Below, one piece after another: positions 48,201 to 55,721 of a stretch of DNA of 64,000 nucleotides. A program made the translations under genes and the position numbers. A model generated the notes under the pieces. That model ran no database searches, was not told the origin of the DNA, and saw nothing but the letters and a program-made list of their open reading frames with translations. Numbering within the stretch: position 1 is the first letter of the stretch; every line of letters begins with the position of its first letter. Source of the stretch: Pelagomonas calceolata (lineage: Eukaryota > Sar > Pelagophyceae > Pelagomonadales > Pelagomonadaceae); assembly GCA_918797485.1 (NCBI GenBank), contig CAKKNE010000002.1, forward strand, positions 2,322,501-2,386,500, in the 5' to 3' direction.

Positions 48201-51200
48201 GTACGACGTCCAGCTCGACGGGTCCCGGGACTTTGTCGCGCTCGACTCGCGGGGCAAGCCGCGGGACCGTGCCAAGGCGGCGACCGTCATCGTCGACGCC
48301 AAGGGCAAGGGCGACTACGCCGTCGAGCTGCTGCCGCGCTTCTCGGCGCCGGTCGGCGGCCGCGTGACCTTCTTCGCCAAGCCCTGCGACCGGCCGGGGC
48401 TGCGGGCACCGGCTCTAGTTTTTGGACTGCAGTCGCGCGTCGAGTCGCACAAGGCCTGCGGCTTCGCGCGCGTCGAGGCGACGTGCTACGAGCCGAAGAC
48501 GTTCGACGTGCCCATCGCGACGCCCTTCAAGGAGCAGGGCGTCTTCGCCGTCAAGGCCATCACCTGCGAGTGCATCGAGGCGTACCGCCCGGCGCGGCCG
48601 GCGGCGAAGAAGGGCGGGCCGGTCTCGAAGAAGAAGAAGCGCGTCACCGTCGACGCCGCGGACCTCTGGCTCCAGGAGGGCCGCTCGGGCCCGGTCCAGC
48701 AGGCCGCCAAGCTGCTGCAGGAGCCGTTCCACCCCGTCTCCAAGCAGCTGCGCGTCTCCAAGGAGGGCGACGCCGAGTTCAAGGTCGAGGTCCTGGCCTG
48801 CTCGCCGGGCGTCTACAAGTGCGAGGTGCGCTTCCTCAACGAGGACATTGGAGAATTCGTCGTCGAGGTCGTGGCGAAGGTGGGCCTGCCGAAGAAGGCG
48901 GAGAGCTTCAAGTTCGCGCTCGAGGCGGGCGCCGACGGCCAGACGTCGGTCAACAAGCTCCTCAAGTTCTCGTCGACGAACCCGGCGCTCGAGCGGGCCC
49001 TGGGCTTCCTGACGGAGCGCGTCTCGTCGAACGCGGAGAAGGCTTTGGTGCGGCAGGCCCTGCAGCAGATGTCCCGCGGGCCGCCGCCGCCCGACGACGC
49101 CGACGAGCCCGTCGACGACGAGCCGGGCGCCGACTTCACCGTCGTCGTCGACAGCCCCTTCTTCCAGGCCGCCGACTCCGTCTTCATCGCCGCGGCGGGC
49201 GGCAAGACGAAGGGCCCCGCGAAGGCGCAGCTCGCGGACGTCAAGGAGAGCGACCCCCTCGACGCGCCCAACAACCTGCTCCTGTCCTTCTACCCCCAGA
49301 AGGCCGGCGCCTACGCCGCCGGCATCGTGGCGCAGGCCCGGCCGGGCCTCGTGCACGACATCCGCACGATCACCCTCGACGCGGCCGTGACGGTGCCCAA
49401 GATCCCGACGACCATCGAGTTCCGGGCGCCCGCCCGCCAGACCATCGTGCAGGAGATCCCCCTGCAGAACGCGACGGACGAGGACTGGAAGTTCACGGGC
49501 AACGTGCAGGGCAGCCGCGCGTTCTCGGGCCCGAAGACCCTCGAGGTGCCCGCGGGCGGCACGGCCCACTACCCGATCACCTACGCGCCGTCCTGGGTCG
49601 GCGAGGAGAAGGCCAAGCTCGTCCTCAAGCAGGCCAAGTCCTCGGACAGCTTCGAGTACCAGCTCGAGGGCTCCGCCGAGGAGCCCCTGGCCGAGGACCA
49701 CGTCGTGCTGCAGTGCCACGCGCGCGAGCCGCACCGTCACATCTTCCAGCTCAAGGGCGGGCCCAAGCCCACGACCTACACCGTCGAGGCGGACCTGCCG
49801 TTCGTCAGCGGCGCGAACGAGGTGCAGGTGCCGGGCAACAAGACCGTCGACTTCCCGCTCACGTTCACGCCCGCGCTCGGCGGCAAGTACACGGGCGCCG
49901 TCACGTTCAAGAGCGCGCAGGGCACGTTCATCTGGTGGACCGTCGAGGTCCACGTCGAGAGCCCCCTCGCGGACCAGGCCATCGACATGCAGACCGTGGC
50001 GCGCAAGGCCTGCTCGGCGGGGATTACATTGGTCAACCCCCTGGACGAGGAGATCGCCTTCGACGTCGTGTGCGAGGGCGACGGCGTGAGCGGGCCGGCC
50101 CGCTTCGCGCTGCCGCCGGCCGGCGAGGCCACCTACGAGCTCATGTACGCGCCGCTCATCTCGAAGACGCACCGCGGGTCCGTCGCCTTCCTGAACGACC
50201 GCGTCGGCGAGTTCTGGTACCAGCTGAACCTCGACGCGACGCCGGCGCCGCCCCTGACGCTGGCGCCCTTCGCCTGCGCCGTCGGGGCGCGGGTCTCGAC
50301 CAAGGTCACGATCGAGAACCCGCTGCCGCAGGAGATCGAGCTCGCCGGGTCGTCGAGCGGCCCGACGTTCGTCGTGCCCGAGACGACGGTCGTCGCTCCG
50401 TACCAGGCGGTCGAGGTCGAGGTCACCTACGTGCCGTCGGAGCTCGATGCGGATCAGACCGCCACGGTCAAGCTGGCGCACGAGGCGCTGGGCGAGTACG
50501 AGTACGTGTGCACGGGCCGCGGGACGCGGCCCGGCGTCATGGACGAGCACCGGCCGTCGGCCCTCGTGGGCGACCCGCAGTCGTACATGTTCAACTTCAG
50601 GAACCCCTTCGACGCGCCCATCGACGTGGACGTGGCCCTCGAGGAGGACGCCGCGTACCCGGGCGCGCTGCAGCTCATCCTGCGCCGCCCGTCGCTGCGG
50701 CTCGCGCCGCGGCAGCAGACGGCCGTCCCGCTGGCCTTCGACCCCCGGGTCATCGCCGAGCACCACGCCGTCGTGCGCGTCGAGACGGACTACCGGGGCG
50801 AGCGCCTCACGTGGCGCTACCCCGTGCGGGGCATGGTGAACGCGCCCGTGCAGCTGCGCGCCGTGCGCCTCGCCTGCAAGGCCAAGACGTCGCAGCAGCG
50901 TGAGGTAAGGCTACGGCTGAAGAATCTGGCCGAGCTCGCGCCGGGCGGCGAGGACTTTGAGTTCGAGGTCGCGGCCGACGACCCGGAAGCGAGCGCGTTC
51001 GCCAAGCGCGCGCTCGCGCTCAAGCCGGTCAAGTTGCACCTCGACGGCATCACGGACGAGCTGCGGTTCGACGCGACGTTCCGGCCGCTGCGGGCCTTCG
51101 CGGGCTCGGTGAATCTCGTCGTCCGGCGCGAGACAGGCGGCCGCTGGCCGTTCGAGGTCCAGCTCGAGGCGACGGAGCCGGAACCCGACGACACAATAGC

Positions 51201-51546
51201 TCTCGAGGCGTCGCTCCACCACACGGCGAAGGCGCGCTTCGCGCTGGTCAACTCGCTCTCGACGAACTTCGAGCCCTTCTCGGCCTACTTCACGACGGAC
51301 TCGTCGCGCGCGCTCGCCGTGCAGCCGACGCAGGGCCTGCTGGCGCCCGTGGGCGCCGAGGGCACGGCCTTTGAGGTCGCCTTCGCGCCGACGAAGTACT
51401 CCATGCTCGAGCGGGGGCGGCTGGTCGTCAAGACAGCGGAGACGACGTGGTCCTACGAGGTCCGCGGCACGAACCCGCCGTTCGTCGTGCCCGAGGCGAC
51501 GACCAAAATCGACACGCACATGTCGGCGAGATATCTGCGTAATTAG
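42298..51546 (+). CDS. CFAP47-like giant ciliary/centrosomal protein (ASH/MSP-type repeats)
   Basis: A 3082-residue protein in one uninterrupted 9.2-kb frame. It is built of repeated immunoglobulin-like ASH (ASPM-SPD2-Hydin) modules, seen as recurring VDFG.V..G....RR/E..L.N and ...P..G.I.P......V.W.P units (for example FGRVCVGSTAVRNFGVANGL, VDFGNAAVGAVKDFEITLEN). Near residues 1600-1930 the repeats give way to a helical insertion resembling calponin-homology sequence (LVCQWLNYHALS..., CVLLKWFSYHSG). ASH repeats flanking a CH-type insertion, and a length near 3100, match CFAP47, an axonemal protein. It starts MPDQDKEHPISPDIVHFENV and contains several acidic linkers (DDDDEDEDEP). HYDIN is the main alternative, but is longer. 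Confidence 0.83.
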   Translation: MPDQDKEHPISPDIVHFENVLDRLVYVQTISIRNYADKARRVRIAGPHGPANKSPFSLVYTPTTSLAPGLECVCDVHFVLPDPDKAVASALETGIYRDRLVVTFGDNEQRMEIPLTASTPQGRIMAVPTAPKRHRVAGRDVQVVPAPGAPGLFHCRLGDVALNAPARVEIELRNFGPVAADFELEAISADDAGEPLVVEPKQGRLGPDRRAARDLARLAARRPAPARGADDDDDDSEPPSSREATPGDSKLSVATKIKLIVPTGAAGVQRFRVNVKSRQPLPCALDVSAVVAPPRLELYAAEGPDAGRLLSDVDFGSMFYGQAREIKAILVNNAPTACPFVVSVASDRELAVANAKKRLEQQAADEDLGEPKEKGSDDDDEDEDEPKTREVQFRDEWAVDDGALTVTPAEGLLEPRAEQAVVFKFAPPIPPPASGFKHQIFAPMTAEDDDAHAGEAGGRQRRNVPARPYGLRVRLGAEGDEEDGKHPPVEVNVAAHAAEPHAVHATPGILRFGRCVTRKKKVGALTIENACDVAARFEFAHCPQFRVFPRVGRLAGRAQARVRVEFYPASMGNFEVVCDLKVEGGLATQQLTFRGKAVQGKREKDPNKSLIAGPGMTWDPIQQSLYGDDYLKLFSSFEGQSTILADGTVLESKYAAIEDEKLREQKQFSDANAKKYVQYLRDCTKKREGRVDRDAALRTAALSGRDLRDPKGVDLALHPLEEPPPPPLPDGFAEPLWIQKGGGRKSAAATALDANKLVQEKFKPRPTTQAEMRHCSARLSAAELAQVTPTTALLDFGRVCVGSTAVRNFGVANGLDHAVLVALSDEMPPEITGRPASQVVPPEAQCGFDMSFHCDKEMKDYRGVVQYTINDAHVLTFEVTAEVVPVRLDLDVTDLELAFDAHSLEPSVDQEVTLTNPGNSAVDFVWAPGAPFGISPEEGTIKPYGSATMLVTWTPEHGVPNAAKLHAHVPGAKADLELAVSGVLEEATCAFKQKKVDFGNAAVGAVKDFEITLENTGDVAAVCTMEIPGELSDCVTCSHDRFRLAAGQTQPMTLLLKATDPRKLDGYVVCDVRGCAPLKIKVEGTAIVPDVRIAREEISFGDEEPAPLVFDFASQFVGFECRRRVVLQNASEIPANLILDLSNHPDFDAEPCKPRDEPAPAPATQARPTFGRTPAPAPAPAPASALETSAGSSMEHVAARDDDDETVSTRRSSAPAFEHYTLTVAPHGALAFELIFAPKAPGAHDFELPLELVAGGGTFDAMLKASALRPMLVLSQTTVDFGERIFTPDETRRVPFSQDVVVTNHHHGTLTWRLEVGDDVECFAVTPKEGRLVPGETTTVRAAFTPSAPKEFEARLPLEFLTEQEQEDGPMPDKPALDLVLRGAGANPRLEIEAPPTEDDVEYQRCEGDVFIMPTVPIGVTSRVLVYVRNIGFEHMTLEHEVPPTCPVTLDVQFPDGKTLSAAIPRVPIIVSFAATEPVSFATNLRLLDSDGRSYDVPLAGAADACLLSTHAFLDQYRYDWTFYMKDGRAPKLVPALLAREMMERELKEKEAARAKKRASLSGKGKKPKSLEDKPAAAPAPAAAKQKIPDGVDARKERPLPNDELAPLVCQWLNYHALSATPGPKAPLKAIPEDCYENNGKVPLDAIEALCGKKLPGRLQRTISNDRELANQLLEQYKALLLFLIERGCLLNQVRPEQLLERHHYILIRDQQAGAAPTRSIKEARHAYWDETHATVAHEAWLSVLLQTIRVFALQRLTPKAFASLPGVLVAKPPERKDDDDASRKSSRSNKSQADPEMGGSNVYSVGECVLLKWFSYHSGNGTGAPAGLGKRYNTFGKAFGDGAAVCGCVASNAAHLVESGGALANLKTLLEPQNDDEKGELQKMAAEALVKLRCDLGEAGADEDMIEALGAEDFPHLDGARGVLFCLHLYLTLPNFVPKTTIEFNATLGAALCKTIELKNSAARDIVYDVQLDGSRDFVALDSRGKPRDRAKAATVIVDAKGKGDYAVELLPRFSAPVGGRVTFFAKPCDRPGLRAPALVFGLQSRVESHKACGFARVEATCYEPKTFDVPIATPFKEQGVFAVKAITCECIEAYRPARPAAKKGGPVSKKKKRVTVDAADLWLQEGRSGPVQQAAKLLQEPFHPVSKQLRVSKEGDAEFKVEVLACSPGVYKCEVRFLNEDIGEFVVEVVAKVGLPKKAESFKFALEAGADGQTSVNKLLKFSSTNPALERALGFLTERVSSNAEKALVRQALQQMSRGPPPPDDADEPVDDEPGADFTVVVDSPFFQAADSVFIAAAGGKTKGPAKAQLADVKESDPLDAPNNLLLSFYPQKAGAYAAGIVAQARPGLVHDIRTITLDAAVTVPKIPTTIEFRAPARQTIVQEIPLQNATDEDWKFTGNVQGSRAFSGPKTLEVPAGGTAHYPITYAPSWVGEEKAKLVLKQAKSSDSFEYQLEGSAEEPLAEDHVVLQCHAREPHRHIFQLKGGPKPTTYTVEADLPFVSGANEVQVPGNKTVDFPLTFTPALGGKYTGAVTFKSAQGTFIWWTVEVHVESPLADQAIDMQTVARKACSAGITLVNPLDEEIAFDVVCEGDGVSGPARFALPPAGEATYELMYAPLISKTHRGSVAFLNDRVGEFWYQLNLDATPAPPLTLAPFACAVGARVSTKVTIENPLPQEIELAGSSSGPTFVVPETTVVAPYQAVEVEVTYVPSELDADQTATVKLAHEALGEYEYVCTGRGTRPGVMDEHRPSALVGDPQSYMFNFRNPFDAPIDVDVALEEDAAYPGALQLILRRPSLRLAPRQQTAVPLAFDPRVIAEHHAVVRVETDYRGERLTWRYPVRGMVNAPVQLRAVRLACKAKTSQQREVRLRLKNLAELAPGGEDFEFEVAADDPEASAFAKRALALKPVKLHLDGITDELRFDATFRPLRAFAGSVNLVVRRETGGRWPFEVQLEATEPEPDDTIALEASLHHTAKARFALVNSLSTNFEPFSAYFTTDSSRALAVQPTQGLLAPVGAEGTAFEVAFAPTKYSMLERGRLVVKTAETTWSYEVRGTNPPFVVPEATTKIDTHMSARYLRN

Positions 51547-51573
51547 TATGACCGGGTTTGGGGCCGCCGCCCG

Positions 51574-51882
51574 CGCGCGCGTTGACGGGTCCCCGACGCC
51601 CCCAGCGACTAGGAATTCCGTAGTATTGCCTCCCCCAAGGCCCCCGAGCCCTCCCGGGCCGCGCCCGCGCCGCGGACCCGGCCGGGGGGCGCGAGGCCCC
51701 TTTGCGAATCAAAAAAATCGCAGAGCGCAGAACGATCTGGGGCGGCGGCCGTCTACGGCGCAAGCGCGGCGCAGAGGACCATGGCGACGGACGAGAACAA
51801 CCACAAGAACGAGGCGCGCGACGACTGGACCGGCTGCACCTTCCGGGTGGAGCGGGGGCCCAGCAGCGAAGGCCGGGCCTGG
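51574..51882 (+). repeat. Copy B of the inverted segmental duplication
   Basis: It matches 17094-17400 in inverted orientation, with a few differences (for example GGAATTCCGTAG against GGAACTCCGTAG). It covers the upstream region and the first exon of the MATDENN gene. Identity ends at GGGCCTGG, exactly where sequence related to an introner begins. Confidence 0.85.
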
Positions 51883-52364
51883 AGATGTCGGTTCCTTACT
51901 GCTCGACGGAGCCAGCGCGGCCACGTCATCGCCGAGAAACGACTTAGTGGGTTGATTGCCACACAGGCGACGACGACGGCGAGGAGCAGGGCGCCCTCGA
52001 GTCGGCCGTGGCCGCGGGCGTCGTCGCGCGGCGCCGGGGCGGCGGCGGCCCGCGGGGCGCGCGGCCCGGATTCGCGCTCGGCGCCGCTGAGGAGGAGCCG
52101 GTCGCGGACGACGCCGACTCCGACGACGAGGAGGCCGACGAGGTCGATCCGGACTTCGATCCCGACGACGACGTCACGATGCGGGACCCGGAGCCGACGT
52201 CGCGCAAGCGCAAGGCGCCGCCGGCGCCGCGGCCGAAGCGGCGCCGCAAGACCAAGGCCGCGCCCATCGAGCCCGTATTGTCGGAGTACGAACTCGGCCG
52301 GCGCGCCAAGATCAAGCGGAACAACAAGTTCCTCGTGTCGGTCGGGCTCTTGTTCCCGCGCTGA
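51781..52364 (+). pseudogene. Chimeric copy of the MATDENN gene, joined through a truncated introner
   Basis: The first 34 codons (MATDENNHKNEARDDWTGC...GRAW) repeat those of the gene at 17195. Then the sequence changes to the 3' part of an introner ending GTTGATTGCCACACAG at 51966. From 51967 a new frame runs to the stop at 52364 with a protein-like, nuclear-looking sequence (DDDGEEQGALESAVAAGVVA ... SRKRKAPPAPRPKRRRKTK ... YELGRRAKIKRNNKFLVSVG). The acceptor is intact, but I cannot find a donor that joins the halves convincingly. It is either a new chimeric gene or a broken one. Confidence 0.5.
51883..51966 (+). mobile_element. Truncated introner (subfamily A), 3' part only
   Basis: GATGTCGGTTCCTTACTGCT, CGACGGAGCCAGCGCGGCC and the terminus GTTGATTGCCACACAG align with the 3' half of introner 1 read on its gene strand (GATGCCGGTTCCTCGCCGCT, CGACCGAGCCAGGACGGCC, GTTGATTTCCACACAG). 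The 5' terminus and its target duplication are missing. Confidence 0.75.
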
Positions 52365-53018
52365 CTCAGCGTCTCGCAGAAACTTCGACTTTGGGAAGAT
52401 GGCGTCGGCACGATCACGATGCCGCCGTGACGCCGTCGTCGTGATCGTCGGAGCGTCGACGCGTCTCACGAGTTTACGGTGTCGATAACAGGCCGAAGGA
52501 GGCGCTCGAGGACGACGAGCACCCCTGGTGGTACATGACGGCGCGCTGAGGGCGCAGCCGTCCACTACGTTTTCCCTCCCCCATTCTCCCTCTCCCCCCG
52601 CTGATGTTCGAGATATGACGAGTCTCGAACGACGACCGATTGACGACGACGGCGCGGCGCCGGCGTCCCACTATTCTACCATCGCTTCTCATCACAACCG
52701 ACGCAGGTGCCACGACGGTGGCACCGCCCGGCCGCGCAGCCCGCGAGCGCGGCCGACCAGCTCTCTGCGCGAACGTCCTGGGCGAGTTCGTTCGTGCTCT
52801 TCTTCCCCGCTCGACCTCACGTCGGGCGGGCCGGCCCGCGGGCTCCACGCCCCTCCGGGTCCGAACGGTCTTCTTCTTCGAGGCCGTCATGTTCCTCCTG
52901 CACTGTTACCCCCACATCGTTCCTCTTACTACCCCGCGTGTCGTTTCCTCTTTCCCCCAGCGCTCATAAGGAGTTCGCAGTCGACTGCTGTTTCAGGCGT
53001 ATGCCACGGGGAAAACAC
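52365..53018. other. Spacer with the end repeat of the duplicated block
   Basis: No convincing gene. A frame near 52480-52549 ends EALEDDEHPWWYMTAR and could be a small terminal exon. The segment 52931-52984 is an inverted copy of 16102-16156 (CTCATAAGGAGTTCGCAGTC core). So the ends of this region and of the region near 16-17.4 kb correspond, although their middles differ. Confidence 0.5.
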
Positions 53019-55370
53019 TTAGGCGCTACGAGCGGCTCGCCTGGGCGCCGCAGGGCGCGTCCGCGGCGCCGGCGGCTTGAGACGCTTCGCCGAGGGCTTG
53101 GCCGCCGGGCGCCGCCCGGATTTCTTCGTGCGGGCGCGGCGGCGATCGTCGGGCGTCGGCCGCGGCGTCGGCGCGCTGCGCTTAGGCTTGGGCCTGGGCG
53201 TCGACGCCGCAGCCTCGAGCCGCCGCCGCTTGGCCTCGCGCCTGGCCTTGCACTCTTCGCAGTAGAACTCGCCGCGCGGCAGGCGCGTGATCCCAACGCA
53301 CGCAAAGTGGAACCAGTTGTCGCAGCCGCCGTCGCAGCCGACCATCGAGCCGTGGTACGGACCGTTGCAAATGCAACCGCGCCAGTCGGCCCACTCGTCG
53401 CCGACCGCCGCGCGCCACTCCGTCAGCTCCTCGTCGGCGGCCGCGGGCTCCGCCTCGACGACAGGGTCCGGCGGCGGCGAGGCGGCGCGGACCCACTCGC
53501 CCCTGGCGCCGTCCCAGGTCGCGCCGAGGGGCGCGTGCCCGTGCGGCTTCGGGACCTTGCCGGGCGTGACGACCGCGCTCGGCGCGGCGGCGGCCGCGGC
53601 CGCGGGGCCGGGCGTGACGACCGCGCTCGGCGCGGCGGCAGGCGCGGCGGCGGGCGCGGCCCGGCCGGTCGTCTGCGGGCGCGGCAGCGGGACGTTCGCG
53701 ACGTCCGCGCCCGGCGCGCAGATCGCCGAGAGGTAGGCGTAGTAGGGCCCGTAGCCGCCCCGGACCCAGGCGTTGGGCGCCGGGAAGGCCTCGCCGGGCA
53801 CGACCGCGCCCGGCGCCGCGGCGCGGAGGCGGTCGAGGCCGATGGCCGCGAAGACCTCCGCTCCGATGGGTATGAGCGCCTTCAGGTGGCCCGCCGCCGC
53901 CGCCGCGCGGACGACGTGCTTCGTGTAGAGCTCCCACGAGAGCGTCAGCGCGGGCGTCTTGCACCGCTTCGGCGGCCGCTCCTTCGCCTTGCGCTGGACC
54001 TCGCCGTTCCGCGCCGACCGCACGTAGTACGTCGCCTGGGGGATGTACCAGCCGACGACGCACGTGTCGAGGAGCCAGATGCCCCGCGCCTTGAGGTCGC
54101 GCATGACGCGGAACTTCGCCGCGAGCCGGTCCGCGAGCCGCGGCGAGCCCAGCTTCAGGACGTCGCTGAGCTGGCCGCCCGGGCCGACGACCGGCGTCGC
54201 GGGCGTGGCCGGCGCGAGCTCGCGGCTGCACGCCGCGAGGAGCTGCCAGAACTGCGTCGAGCCCCGGTCGGCGGCGCGCCCGTCGGCGCAGAGGGCCTGC
54301 TCGCCGTAGCCGAGGCAGTTCACGAGGCGCACGTAGCCGCGCGGGCCGTCGTAGCCGTGCTCCCGCCGCAGGCGCTCGAACGCCGCGTCGGACAGCCGCT
54401 TCGCCGCCTGCTCCTCCGGCGCCGTGAAGACGTGCGACTCCGCGAGGACGATGGCCCGCACCTCGTCGGGCTTCCAGTGGTCGTAGTACTCCTTCGCCAG
54501 GCGCACGCTCGACAGGTCCTCGCAGTCGCCGTCGGGCAGCGCCGCGGCGCACGCGCCGGTCGCCGCCGCCAGCATCGCGTCGGTGGGCGGGGCAAAGCCC
54601 GCGACCGTGTCGCCCGTCGCGATGAGGTCGACCGACGCGGCGTGCGCGGCGAGCGCGGCGCGGAACGGCGTCTCCGTCGCCCGCAGCGCGGCGTCGTCCT
54701 CCGGCTCCGGCGCGGGCGCGTCGTCGTCCGCCACGGGCTCCGGCGCGGGCGCGTCGTCGTCCGCCACGGGCTCCGGCGCGGGCGCGTCGTCGTCTGCCAC
54801 AGGCTCCGGGGCGGGCGCGGCGCCGTCCGCCACAGGCTCCGGGGCGGGCGCGGCGCCGTCCGCCACAGGCTCCGGCGCGGGTGCGTCGTCGTCGGCGTCC
54901 GGCTCGGGCGCCGCCGGCCCGGGCTCCGCGGCCGCGCGTCCTCGCGCGGCGCGGGCGGCCGCGACCGTGATGGGCGGATACGGCTGCAGGCCCGCCTTGA
55001 CGCGCTCGCCCGCGGGCGCCCAGCGCGGCGGCACGCAATTGCGCAGCCGCTGCTGCTCGTTCCAGACCTCGAGGAGCTCCGGCTGCGACTCGTGCCCGAA
55101 TTCCGGCAGCGGCGTGTTCGGCGGTGGTGATGATCGTGGCGGCGTCGGCGTGACGCGCGGCGGCCTCGCGTCGCTCGACACCGGCGCCACGCAAATTCGC
55201 GCCACGCATTTCTTTCGCAAGGTTCCCGGGCCGCCGCGCTTGCGCATGTCGAGGCAGGGTTTGCACAAACCGCATTCCGGCGCGAGGCACGGGCCGCAGC
55301 GACCGCACGCCGACGAGCGCGCGCGTTTTTTTGGGGGTGCTTCGGCCATGGTCGTTACGGAGAGCTTCAC
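53019..55370 (-). CDS. Chromatin-type protein with CXXC zinc finger and PHD finger
   Basis: A 783-residue protein (776 from the ATG at 55349, MAEAPPKKRARSS). Residues 22-60 form a CXXC zinc finger (CGRCGPCLAPECGLCKPCLD ... KKC..RIC), the fold that binds unmethylated CpG. At about 665-712 there is a PHD finger (CICNGPYHG, CDGGCDNWFHFACVGI, FYCEEC), a histone-tail reader. Between them, after an acidic Pro/Ala minisatellite region (about 150-225), residues 285-565 look like a folded domain (EVRAIVLAESHVF, GYVRLVNCLGYGEQAL, LLDTCVVGWYIPQATYYVR, ALIPIGAEVFAAIG) that I cannot name; a uracil-DNA-glycosylase-like fold is a guess. The C-terminus is a basic, Lys/Arg/Pro-rich tail. Probably nuclear. Confidence 0.8.
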   Translation of the reverse strand: MKLSVTTMAEAPPKKRARSSACGRCGPCLAPECGLCKPCLDMRKRGGPGTLRKKCVARICVAPVSSDARPPRVTPTPPRSSPPPNTPLPEFGHESQPELLEVWNEQQRLRNCVPPRWAPAGERVKAGLQPYPPITVAAARAARGRAAAEPGPAAPEPDADDDAPAPEPVADGAAPAPEPVADGAAPAPEPVADDDAPAPEPVADDDAPAPEPVADDDAPAPEPEDDAALRATETPFRAALAAHAASVDLIATGDTVAGFAPPTDAMLAAATGACAAALPDGDCEDLSSVRLAKEYYDHWKPDEVRAIVLAESHVFTAPEEQAAKRLSDAAFERLRREHGYDGPRGYVRLVNCLGYGEQALCADGRAADRGSTQFWQLLAACSRELAPATPATPVVGPGGQLSDVLKLGSPRLADRLAAKFRVMRDLKARGIWLLDTCVVGWYIPQATYYVRSARNGEVQRKAKERPPKRCKTPALTLSWELYTKHVVRAAAAAGHLKALIPIGAEVFAAIGLDRLRAAAPGAVVPGEAFPAPNAWVRGGYGPYYAYLSAICAPGADVANVPLPRPQTTGRAAPAAAPAAAPSAVVTPGPAAAAAAAPSAVVTPGKVPKPHGHAPLGATWDGARGEWVRAASPPPDPVVEAEPAAADEELTEWRAAVGDEWADWRGCICNGPYHGSMVGCDGGCDNWFHFACVGITRLPRGEFYCEECKARREAKRRRLEAAASTPRPKPKRSAPTPRPTPDDRRRARTKKSGRRPAAKPSAKRLKPPAPRTRPAAPRRAARSA
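54690..54900 (-). repeat. 33-bp coding minisatellite (DAPAPEPVADD-type)
   Basis: About six tandem 33-bp units encode the 11-residue repeat (D/G)(D/A)APAPEPVAD inside the CXXC/PHD gene. Two sub-variants (GCGTCGTCGTC and GCGGCGCCGTC) alternate in blocks. Length preserves the frame. Confidence 0.8.
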
Positions 55371-55721
55371 AGCACTGCTGGAGAGCTTGTTTTACACTGG
55401 CTCGGTGCCGCGAAAAAAGACGAGCTGCTGGTCCCGCACAAATGGTGCCCACAGCAATCGCCGGGCTGTTAGAATTTTAAACCGGGCGCGTTTTAGGTCT
55501 CCTCGCCTTCAGCGGAGGCGTACGGTGCTGCTCCTCGATCGTCTCTCAGATCTAGCCAACTGCGAAACAAACACTCGTCTGTTTTTCGACACCTGCAGAT
55601 CACTTCTCTTAGCGGCAAAGCTGCAAAGCAAAAAACGGTATTCACTGGGCCCCGCACCTTGGCAATGAGACTCGAGTACGATGAGGCAGCCCCTGCGGCC
55701 AGCCGCTCGATGCGATAGCTG
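55371..55721. other. Divergent promoter spacer without a recognisable gene
   Basis: 351 bp head-to-head spacer between the CXXC/PHD gene and the glycosyltransferase gene, AT-richer around 55470-55640. Short open frames exist, but none is protein-like. Confidence 0.45.

Noticed and set aside
48415-50766. A 783-codon open frame antisense to the CFAP47-like gene, and a 1463-codon frame at 46512-50903 on the same strand in another phase
   Set aside because: Both are Arg/Ala/Gly-rich by-products of the high third-position GC of the real gene and contain no recognisable domain.
52707-55130. An 807-codon plus-strand frame
   Set aside because: It is antisense to the CXXC/PHD gene, is Arg-rich, and lacks any motif, whereas the minus strand encodes two clear zinc fingers.
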